Program-made: the position numbers and the translations under genes | Shown: piece after piece, positions 9,090 through 17,700 of the stretch | How positions within the stretch are numbered: the stretch's first letter is position 1 | Layout of the letters: every line of letters starts with the position of its first letter | Notes under the pieces: generated by a model | The model's input: only the letters and a program-made list of their open reading frames with translations | What the model was told of the DNA's origin: nothing | Database searches by the model: none | NCBI GenBank assembly: GCA_946549475.1 | Contig: CAMNQO010000002.1 | Span: 1 to 40,232, forward strand | Direction: 5' to 3' | DNA length: 40,232 nt | Source: an uncultured Bacteroidales bacterium | GTDB lineage: Bacteria; Bacteroidota; Bacteroidia; Bacteroidales; UBA932

Positions 9090-9245
9090 ATGAAGTTGAG
9101 AGAAACAGGAATATCCCATAGGGGGGGGTATCTTAGCCCCGAGATAGAAGTCTTGCTATGTTCAGAGAGCGCTCCGCTGCTGGACTCGCCGGGCGGCGGT
9201 TTCAGCGGAGACGAAGGCGGTCTTGAAGAAGAATATCTGGACTGA
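9090..9245 (+). CDS. Small acidic, glycine-rich peptide (51 aa)
   Basis: This small ORF starts at an ATG 28 bases after the propeller gene and stops 14 bases before the giant lipoprotein gene. Its product begins with a basic stretch (MKLRETGISHRGG), continues with YLSPEIEVLLCSESAPLL and ends in a Gly/Asp/Glu-rich tail (SPGGGFSGDEGG, then LEEEYLD). There is no signal peptide or membrane segment. Short 'xxPEIEV...SPGGG.DD' peptides in front of fimbrillin-like lipoprotein genes are, as I recall, common in Bacteroidales but have no known function. Position, strand, spacing and composition favour a real gene. The in-frame extension back to 8985 overlaps the propeller gene and is unlikely. It carries a run of eight G (9121-9128) whose change by one base would close the frame within a few codons. 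Confidence 0.6.
   Translation: MKLRETGISHRGGYLSPEIEVLLCSESAPLLDSPGGGFSGDEGGLEEEYLD
9121..9128 (+). repeat. Poly-G tract (G8) inside the small ORF
   Basis: Eight consecutive G residues encode the last two bases of an Arg codon and two Gly codons of the 51-residue peptide. In the frame as read, the ORF continues. One G more gives TAG after the codons gta tct. One G fewer reaches TAG after six further codons. The tract could thus act as a slipped-strand on/off switch, or be an assembly-sensitive homopolymer. Confidence 0.85.
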
Positions 9246-9259
9246 GAGAGGACCGTCGT

Positions 9260-12200
9260 ATGAAAAAGGATCTTTTTGCATGCAGTTTGCGCGTGCTTGT
9301 GGCCCTGGCTGTCAGTTGCCAGTTTTTTTCCTGCGCGACGAAAGACGCGCTGTCCGATGATGTGATTGCGTCCGGCCCTTCGTCCGTTTCCGGTACTTCC
9401 GGGCAGGATGGCGCATCCTCCGGCGACCCCTTGTCCGAAGACCCGTCCGCTGACGGCCCTTCCGGGGGCTCCTCCGATCAGCCGGCCCTGCCGGACGACC
9501 CCTATCCCCACATTCCGCTGGAAAGCCTGGATATGGTGACGGTTTCCTGTCAGGGCGAAAGCAACGGCGAGGCTTCGCAGCCCCAGTCCAAAGCGACTTC
9601 CACGGGAGAGCAGCCGGACGAACTCGACCCGTCTTTCGTCCCCGTGCAATGGGATGCCGAATCCACCAAGACCTATCTGGATGCCTCCAACAACATCTTC
9701 TGGAGCGAAGGCGACCGGCTGAAAATCTATTATGCCGACGGAGCCTCCAACTATACCGTCTCGACCATCAAGCACGGCGATGTCCAGAAATCGACCTTCG
9801 ATGCCCTTGTGGACAAGTCGGCAGACTATTACTATGCTTTCTATCCGGAGGGACTCACGGCGACGATGACCGATATCGCGGCCAAGGGCGCTTTTGAAAT
9901 CGTCATCCCCTCCGAGCAGGACGGACGCTTTGAGAACTGCCACCTGGCCGTCGGCAAGGCCTCGGCGGAGGGACGGCATTTCGCCTTCAAGAATGTCGGC
10001 AGTTATATGAAAATCACCGTGGCCAGCACGAGTGCGACGGCCATCACCCTGCAGGCGACCAACTCCGAAGACAAGATTGTCGGTACGCTCGTCGCGCCTT
10101 TTACCGATGATGCCGGGACATTGGGCGAACTGACCCTGAAGGAGGGGACGGGCGCTTCCAGCGTGACGGTCAACCTGCCCGAAGGCCGTACCGGGGCGAC
10201 GACGGTGTATATCGCCCTGCTGCCGGGCGTCAATTTCAGCAAGGGTTTCCGCCTGCGTTACGAATACGCCGACGGGCAGACCCGTCCGGGCTACGCCTAT
10301 TCCAAGTCCGACGGCCGCAGCATCGCCCGGCGCGGCATCCTCAATGTCAAGACGCTGGACGACCGTATCAAGACCGACTGGTTTGTCAAGACAAGCGGTA
10401 CTTACAGCGATGCGGACGCATCCGGCGCCGGCTCCAGTTGGGACAAGGCTCTCAATGTGACAGGGCTGGCCGACCTGCTGGCCCAGCCGCTCGACGGCAG
10501 CGGCAATCAGGACGACTATGCCGCTTTCGACCGGGCCTGGATGCTCGACGGAGCCCATATCCACATCGCGGCGGGGGAATACACCCTCGACAAGGTCAAA
10601 ATGGAGTGTACCAATTATGACCATCCCTTTTCCGTCCATATCCTCGGCGGCTATCCGACTTCCTTGAGCGATACCGCCACCTCCGCAGTTCGTGATACCA
10701 CGGCCAACCGGACGACTTTCGTCGGAGCGGGTGACCGCATCCTCCTGTTGGGCAATCAGGTCTCCCTGACGATGGATAAAGTCTGGATGACCGGCGGTCG
10801 CAGCCGCGGGAACAGTGAGAGCGGTGTCGCCCTGCAAGTCCATCCGGGAACGACAGGACAGGCGAGGGCGGTGCTGACCGCCTGCGGTTTCAAGGACAAT
10901 GTCACCTCCGGCACCGATTCCAACGGCGGCGCCGTTTCTGTCCATGGGAACAAGGCCTATGCCCGTCTGGACGGCTGCCATTTCTATGGCAATGCCACCG
11001 GGCCCGGGCAGGCCGCCGGAGCCATCTATGTCTGGAGCGACGATGCCGGAGCGGAAGTCCATGTCAACGGCTGTACTTTCATCGCCAATGCCGCCGGTAC
11101 CTGGGGCGGTGCCATCGGTTGTTCCAAGGGGAAGGTTTTCATCAATCAGGAAGTCAACACGACGGCCACCGTGTTCCGAAACAACTGTACGAAAAACAGC
11201 GATTCGCACGGCGGTGCCGTCTATTGCGCCACGGGGGCGCTGTGTGCCCGCAACTGCCGTTTTGTCGGCAACTGGTGTCCTTCGGGGGCCAACCTTGGTG
11301 CAGGAGGCGGATTGAGCCTGGCCGATGACTGCACCACCTCCCTGTCCGACCTGCATTTTTCGGCGGATGAAAGCGGCCGCTATATGGCCCGCAACGGGGG
11401 GTTCCTCAGAATCAATACCGACATCCTTCATCCCGTCACCTTCTCTAACTGCACCTTTGAAAACGGGAAGCCCAGCAATGTGGGCGGTGTCGTCGTGCTC
11501 ACGACCGGTGCCGAGAGCGACCTTCGTTTTGAAAAATGTCGTTTTACGGACAATATCTCCAATTATGCCGGCGGCGTCTGCCATCTGAATACGACGACGC
11601 ACAAAGCCAGTTTTACTTCCTGTACCTTTACCGGCAATCAGGTTACAGGCAGCGGGGGAGGCGGCGTGCTGTCCATGGAAGCCGGTACGGCGACCCTGAC
11701 TTCCTGTACCTTCACCGGCAACCGGCAGACGGCGGCATCTGCCCGTGGCGGCGGCGTATTCTGGCTCCACTCCAGCAAAAATCCCCGCCTGACCGTCCGG
11801 GGCTGCACTTTCGAGGACAATACGGCTTCGGTGACAACGGCCGGAGATGCGGCCGGCAACCAGACTTGCGGCGGCGGCATCCTCTATGCCGACAATGGTA
11901 CGGTGACTTTCACTTCTTCCGACGAGATGGCTTCGGGCACCCGCAACAGCGTCAGCGGAAGTGCCTCCGCGACGGCCGGCGGAGCGATACTGGCCGTCAA
12001 GGGCAGCAATGCGATGAGTCTTTCCTTCGCCTATACGGATTTCTCTTCCAACGCTTCCGCCAACTATGGCGGAGGTGTCTATACGGACACGGATGTGACG
12101 CTGACCGACTGCATCCTCGACGGCAACACGGCATCGACCGGAGCGGCGGCCCTGTATGCCGGAGGCAATATTACGGTGGCCGGCAGCGATACGCTCAAAT

Positions 12201-14716
12201 GCGCCATCCGGAACCACAGCAATACGGGCAACTCGCCCATTATGTATGCGGCGGCCGGCAGCATCAGCCTGACCGGCTGTAAAATCCAGGGAAACAGCGT
12301 AGTCAGCCCGTCTTCCCGAGGCGGTCTCTTCCCCCTGACGAACAATGCCTTCACGGCGACGGATTGTGTGTTCCGCAGCAATTCGGTCTCGGGTGGGGGC
12401 AGCCGTTACGGTGTTGTCGCCGGCTTGCTTGCCGGAGGCAGCGGCACCCTGACCTTGAACAATACGGACATTTATTTCTGTAACGGTACGCAAAACGCGG
12501 GAGCCATTTATGTCGAAGGTGGCGTCAAAGCGGCTTCCGGTACGGCCGTGACGGTCACGGGCGGCCGTTTCAAAGGCAATGTGACGGACGGTTATGGCGG
12601 TGTTTTCCATTTCGAAGAAACGGCCGCCAATGCGGTCAGGGCCGTCTTCTCCGGAGCCGTATTCGAAGCCAACGAGGCTTCGACCCGGGGCGGAGCATTC
12701 CATCTGAACAATGAGGCCATTGGCAGGAATGTGTCCATCACCGATTGTACATTTACCCGCAATGTCCAGACTTCGACGGACAGCGGGCGGGGCGGCGGGG
12801 CCATTAATCTTGAAGCCGGTGCCCTGACCCTCAGCGGCTGTAATTTTACCGCCAATGAGTCCAAGTCCGTTCCTGCCGCCGATAATAACTGGTCTGGCGG
12901 CGGTGTCATCATGACTTCCGGGTTGGCAACGCTTACGCTGACCATTCAGGCTTCCGAAGCCAATGGGCGTCCGGTCTTATCGGGCAATAAGAGTGCCGGG
13001 TACGGAGGGGCGATATCCCACACCAACGGGTCTGATAAGTCCGTTTGTTCCATCCGCGACACCAAGTTTACTTCCAATACCAGCGTCTTTTCCGGCGGCG
13101 CCTTGTATTATAAGACCTCGAACGCTTTGTCCTTGACCGATGTCGGATTCGTACGGAACAGCGTGACGGGCTCCGGTGCCTCGTTCGATGCGGCTCACGC
13201 GGGCGATGCCATCGCCTATATCAACGGCAAAAGCCTGACGATGACGGGCAGCAAGATGTCTCTCAATTATATTGAAGGACATACCGCGACGGTTCCCATT
13301 CATTCGCCTGCCGTGACGACTTATACCTTCGATAAGATAGAATTTAAAAGCAACACGACCACCCTGCGCAACGGCAGTATGCTCAATCTGAACACCAAAG
13401 CCACCTTTGCCATCAGCAATTCCAGCATCCACGACAACAGCGCTCCCCACGGCGGCGCCATCTTCGCCGATTTGCCGCGTTATACGGACATTACGACAGG
13501 GACCGGCAACTGCACGATTTCCAATACGAGCCTTGAAAACAACACGGCAACAGCCGCCGACGGCAAAGGCGGTGCCATCTATTGGAACTGCGTTTCCTGG
13601 ACCAACAATGTCGAATCAGGTACTCCGATGCTCAAAATCAACAAAAGTTCCAGGCTCAACGGCAACAAGGCGACTATGGCCGGATCCGCCATCTGGCTGG
13701 GGGTAGGACGCGTGTATTTGGACGCTTGTACGGTTTCCGGCAATACCTTTGCTTCTCTTACATCCAGCGAAGCCAATGACCATGGTGGTACGCTCTATAT
13801 GGAAAGTCTCTATTCCAAACTGGACATTACCAACTGTACCCTTTCCGGCAACAGCGTTGACGGCAAGGGCGGGGTGCTGAATGTACAGGCCGGGCGGGTC
13901 TTTATGACCAATTGTACTTGCAACGGCAACAGTGCCTATTCCCGGGGCGGCGCCATCTTCCACAGCAGTGGTGGTTTCATCCTTGTCCGTCGCAGTACTT
14001 TTGTCGGCAACTATGTGACAAAAAACAACGCCTGGGGCAGTTTCCTGCATGTCAATAACGGTGGGTCCTACTCGATGTTCCTCAACTGCACCATCGATGA
14101 CGGCCCGACTGCCCGCACGACGGCGACCGTCAACGGTTCGGTCAATCTCATGCTGGTCAACAGCACCGTCATCGGCAACACCAGCGGTCCGGTCCTGCGG
14201 GTGGAAAACAACAAGAACGGCCTCCTGCTCAACAACATCATCCTCAACAGGGGGAGCGGGAAGGCAGTTTTCCACTACGGCGGCTACAACTGGTCCTCTT
14301 ATGGCGGCTACAATATCCTCGGATCGGTCGAACGGAACGGACAGACCGTCACCAATATTCCCGGCGAGTGTACGGGCGACAAGACCGGCAAGACGGAGGC
14401 GAGCCTGGGTTCCTGGTTATGGAACGACGCCGGCTATTATACCTGGGACGGAAAGGTGGGTGGAGTCGCGACAGCGACGCCTGCCATCAACCCGTCCGGC
14501 AAAGACGATTATGTATCCAGCGGTATGAAAAGCGGCTTCAACTATAGTTTGACCATTAATGATGAGAAAGATTTGAACGCTATTGTCAACAATCTCGGCA
14601 ATCAGGTCGTGACGGGATGGGCTTCCGGGGAATACTATTTCGACCGGCGGGGCAACTCCAGTGCGGGCGACCGCAGAGTGGCCGGCCACAACTATCCCGG
14701 CTCCTATGCACTTTGA
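9260..14716 (+). CDS. Giant fimbrillin-like/Pmp-type beta-helix lipoprotein A (1818 aa)
   Basis: A predicted surface lipoprotein; the signal ends at SC (Cys20 in LAVSC or Cys25 in QFFSC). A low-complexity acidic Ser/Gly/Pro linker spans about residues 30-90. A fimbrillin-like domain spans about 130-365 (NNIFWSEGDRLKIYYADG, YYYAFYPEG, FKNVGSYMKITV, VYIALLPGVNFSKGFRLRY). From about 373 (KTSGTYSD...GSSWDKALNV) to near the C-terminus runs a long right-handed parallel beta-helix built of repeats with the Chlamydia Pmp signatures GGA[VI] and FxxN, e.g. CTFTGNQVTGSGGGGVLSME and CTFTGNRQT. It ends GDRRVAGHNYPGSYAL, the usual closing motif of these helices. There is no autotransporter barrel and no type IX secretion C-terminal domain, so lipid anchoring must hold it. 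Likely an elongated adhesin or binding fibre (inference). The gene next door encodes a paralogue. Confidence 0.88.
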   Translation: MKKDLFACSLRVLVALAVSCQFFSCATKDALSDDVIASGPSSVSGTSGQDGASSGDPLSEDPSADGPSGGSSDQPALPDDPYPHIPLESLDMVTVSCQGESNGEASQPQSKATSTGEQPDELDPSFVPVQWDAESTKTYLDASNNIFWSEGDRLKIYYADGASNYTVSTIKHGDVQKSTFDALVDKSADYYYAFYPEGLTATMTDIAAKGAFEIVIPSEQDGRFENCHLAVGKASAEGRHFAFKNVGSYMKITVASTSATAITLQATNSEDKIVGTLVAPFTDDAGTLGELTLKEGTGASSVTVNLPEGRTGATTVYIALLPGVNFSKGFRLRYEYADGQTRPGYAYSKSDGRSIARRGILNVKTLDDRIKTDWFVKTSGTYSDADASGAGSSWDKALNVTGLADLLAQPLDGSGNQDDYAAFDRAWMLDGAHIHIAAGEYTLDKVKMECTNYDHPFSVHILGGYPTSLSDTATSAVRDTTANRTTFVGAGDRILLLGNQVSLTMDKVWMTGGRSRGNSESGVALQVHPGTTGQARAVLTACGFKDNVTSGTDSNGGAVSVHGNKAYARLDGCHFYGNATGPGQAAGAIYVWSDDAGAEVHVNGCTFIANAAGTWGGAIGCSKGKVFINQEVNTTATVFRNNCTKNSDSHGGAVYCATGALCARNCRFVGNWCPSGANLGAGGGLSLADDCTTSLSDLHFSADESGRYMARNGGFLRINTDILHPVTFSNCTFENGKPSNVGGVVVLTTGAESDLRFEKCRFTDNISNYAGGVCHLNTTTHKASFTSCTFTGNQVTGSGGGGVLSMEAGTATLTSCTFTGNRQTAASARGGGVFWLHSSKNPRLTVRGCTFEDNTASVTTAGDAAGNQTCGGGILYADNGTVTFTSSDEMASGTRNSVSGSASATAGGAILAVKGSNAMSLSFAYTDFSSNASANYGGGVYTDTDVTLTDCILDGNTASTGAAALYAGGNITVAGSDTLKCAIRNHSNTGNSPIMYAAAGSISLTGCKIQGNSVVSPSSRGGLFPLTNNAFTATDCVFRSNSVSGGGSRYGVVAGLLAGGSGTLTLNNTDIYFCNGTQNAGAIYVEGGVKAASGTAVTVTGGRFKGNVTDGYGGVFHFEETAANAVRAVFSGAVFEANEASTRGGAFHLNNEAIGRNVSITDCTFTRNVQTSTDSGRGGGAINLEAGALTLSGCNFTANESKSVPAADNNWSGGGVIMTSGLATLTLTIQASEANGRPVLSGNKSAGYGGAISHTNGSDKSVCSIRDTKFTSNTSVFSGGALYYKTSNALSLTDVGFVRNSVTGSGASFDAAHAGDAIAYINGKSLTMTGSKMSLNYIEGHTATVPIHSPAVTTYTFDKIEFKSNTTTLRNGSMLNLNTKATFAISNSSIHDNSAPHGGAIFADLPRYTDITTGTGNCTISNTSLENNTATAADGKGGAIYWNCVSWTNNVESGTPMLKINKSSRLNGNKATMAGSAIWLGVGRVYLDACTVSGNTFASLTSSEANDHGGTLYMESLYSKLDITNCTLSGNSVDGKGGVLNVQAGRVFMTNCTCNGNSAYSRGGAIFHSSGGFILVRRSTFVGNYVTKNNAWGSFLHVNNGGSYSMFLNCTIDDGPTARTTATVNGSVNLMLVNSTVIGNTSGPVLRVENNKNGLLLNNIILNRGSGKAVFHYGGYNWSSYGGYNILGSVERNGQTVTNIPGECTGDKTGKTEASLGSWLWNDAGYYTWDGKVGGVATATPAINPSGKDDYVSSGMKSGFNYSLTINDEKDLNAIVNNLGNQVVTGWASGEYYFDRRGNSSAGDRRVAGHNYPGSYAL
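9301..9345 (+). repeat. 45-bp direct repeat, copy 1 (signal-peptide region of lipoprotein A)
   Basis: This stretch is identical base for base to 14786-14830. Both copies lie at the same place in the two giant lipoprotein genes and encode ALAVSCQFFSCATK and flanking bases. Each includes a run of seven T at the lipobox. The surrounding sequence has diverged, so the identity is local. Confidence 0.95.
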
Positions 14717-14729
14717 TAAAAATGTGACT

Positions 14730-17700
14730 ATGCACAACACTTATCATCAGAAAAAACGAGTGGAACCCTGTCTGCGCATGCTGGCGGCCCTGGCTGTCAG
14801 TTGCCAGTTTTTTTCCTGCGCGACGAAAGAAGCGCTCTCCGAGACGCAGCCGTCTTCAGAAGCCCCGGCCGCCGTCGGGGGTGATTCGGAAACACAGCAA
14901 CCCGGCCCGCTTGAGCCGGGCGGCGACTATATCTCTCCCGACCATTTCCATCTGGTGCGGGTGGAACTGGAGGCCTGCTCCGATGCGGATGCGGTTCCTG
15001 ACGCTTCGCCGGCCTATTTGCCCGGAAGCAAGGTCTCCCTCGCGGCCCGGGAGGAGGCGTTGGACGAGACGGTCGCACTTTCCGGCGCGGACCCTCTTAC
15101 GGGCGGTGCGGATGACACCAAAACGGCCCTGGACGGAAGCAACAACATCCTCTGGAATGCCGGGGATCGCATCAAGATTTACTATACTTCCGGCGCTTCC
15201 AACTGGACGCAGGGTACGGTCAAGCATGGCGGCAGTGCCGATTCGACCATCGACGGCTGGGTCAATGAAGAGGATGCGTATTATTATGCGTTCTATCCGG
15301 TCGGAATCACGACCTCCGTCACCTATGACGGCGATGCGACCTATCCGCACGGGGCTTTTACCGTGACTGTCCCGACCGAGCAGGACGGCGCTTTTGCCAA
15401 CTGTCATATCGCCGTCGGCAAGGCGTCGAAATCGGGCCGGCAGTTTGCCTTTTCCAATGTGGGCAGTTATCTGAAAATGGAGGTGGCGGACCTTGAAGCG
15501 ACTTCCATCACCGTCCGCTCCCTGGTCACGACCGACCGTATTGCCGGCACCTTCACCGCCGCCTTTGCCGATGCGGCCGGGACCCTCGGCGACATCAGCG
15601 TCGATGAATCCTCGTGCAGCGGTGAAATCACCGTCACCCTGCCGTCCGGACGGACGCAGACGACGACGGTGTATGTGGCCGTGCTGCCCGGTGCGACCTT
15701 CAGCAAGGGTTTTCTGCTCCGCTACAACTACTCCGACGGCATCACCCGTCCCTCCTATGTGTATGAAAACACCTCCGGGCGGACGGTGGCACGCCGCAAA
15801 ATCCTCAACTGCGGCTCGCTCGACAGCCGCATCGTGACCGACTGGTTTTTCAGGAGCGACGGCACGAAGACCGACCCCAAGACCAAGGGAAACGGCGCGA
15901 CCTGGGAAAACGCCCTCAATGCGACGGGACTGGCCAACTTGCTGGAGCCCGAGACCGACCCCGACCTGCTGCTCGCCCAGGCGGCCCGGCTTGACGGCGC
16001 CTCCCTGCATTTTGCCAAAGGGACTTTCGTGACACCCTCGCAGATTACCTTCGAAGCCGCCGCTTACGCCGAGCCGGTCAATCTGAGGCTGCTGGGCGGC
16101 TATCCGACCACCCTGACGGGCACTTCCACTTCCGGCCGGGGGACCGGCGATCATGAGACCGTCCTCTCGGGCGCCGGCACGCACCGTATTTTCAAACTCG
16201 GCAGCCAGACGGCCTGGAGCCTCGACAACTTCAAGATGACCGGTGCCTATGTCACCGAAGGTGATGGCGGCTGTTTCATGCTGGACGGCACATCCCCGGC
16301 AGACTGTTCGCTGTCGCTCACCGAAGTCTGGTTCTATGAAAACGAGACGGTCAATCAGCAGAGCACCCGTTTGGGGAGCGGGGCCGCCGTCTGTCTCGGC
16401 AAAGGGACACTTACGGCTGCCGGCTGCACCTTCGAGAAAGGGTCGGGGCGCAACGGCGGCGGAATCATGGTTTATGACCAGACGGGAGCCAACAACGCCG
16501 TCGCCTACATCCGCGATTGCCTGTTTACGGACAATGCGGCCGTTTCCAACTGCGGCGGCGGTTTTTCCGCCAACGGCGGACGGGTTTCGCTGGACCGCTG
16601 CACCTTTACCGGCAACCGTTCCACCGTATTCGGCGGTGCCGTCCACTGGGATGCGGACAGGTCCGTCAATTCTTCCCTGACCATCCGGGACTGCATCTTC
16701 ACCTCCAATGTTTCGGACAATGGAAATGGAACGGACGGTCAGGGCGGCGCTCTCTCTGTCCAGACCGGGACCGTGACCCTGACGGGATCGACTTTCACCG
16801 GCAACCGGGCCGGAGACGACGGAGCGCTGGTCGGCGGGGCTGTCTGGGTCCAGGGGACGCTGGATGCATCGGACGTGACATTCACCGGCAACCATGCCTG
16901 CGGCGACGGCGGGGCCATCTGTGTCAGTGCGGCTGGCTCCCTGACACTGAGCGGAACCAACCGTTTCGAGGGGAACTATTGCACCTCTTCCGTCAATGCG
17001 CAAGGCAATACCGTCCATGCCTGGGGCGGTGCCATCTGCACCCGAGGGACGACGCAGATTACCGGCGCGACGACCTTTTACAACAATTATACATTCAAGC
17101 AGGCCGGTGCCATCTCCTTTGCCTCCGGTACGCTTACCATACAGAACGACGGGACCGCCCGCCCGCTTTTCGACCGCAACCATACGGCCATTTCCTGGTC
17201 CTCGGGAGACGGTATCGCGGGAGTCAACGGCGGAGCCGTCGGCATCTATGCCACCAGCGGGACCGCCATCCTGACCGGTTGCGATTTCGATGCCAATTAC
17301 CATCCTTCCGACTTTATCAACATTACCAGCGAGGGCGGGGCGATGGCCGTCGTACAGAACTCCGCCACCGACCTCAACCTGACGGTGACGGACTGTAACT
17401 TTACCAACACTTATTCCGGCACTTCGACGCTCAACAACTATGCCAGCGCGACGGCCCGCAACGGCGGAGCATTGGTGCTGGAGGTCGCCGCCACCAATGC
17501 CGGCAGCATTTCTTTCTCCTCCTGCCGCTTTACGGACAACCGGGCGAACAATGTGGGCGGCGTGACGACGCACAAGCGGGGAACCGTCTCTTTTTCGGAC
17601 TGCACTTTTACCGGCAACAAGGCTCCCGGCTATTCCGCCGTCCACCACATCAACAATGCGGCGGCCTCGGCCTCGTTCAGCAATTGTCCGATGACAGGCA

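Noticed and set aside
7316..12703. A minus-strand open frame of about 1795 codons opposite the propeller and giant lipoprotein A genes
   Set aside because: Its translation is low-complexity Gly/Arg/Ala/Asp-rich with no domain. It mirrors the codon bias of the plus-strand genes, which show signal peptides and clear folds.
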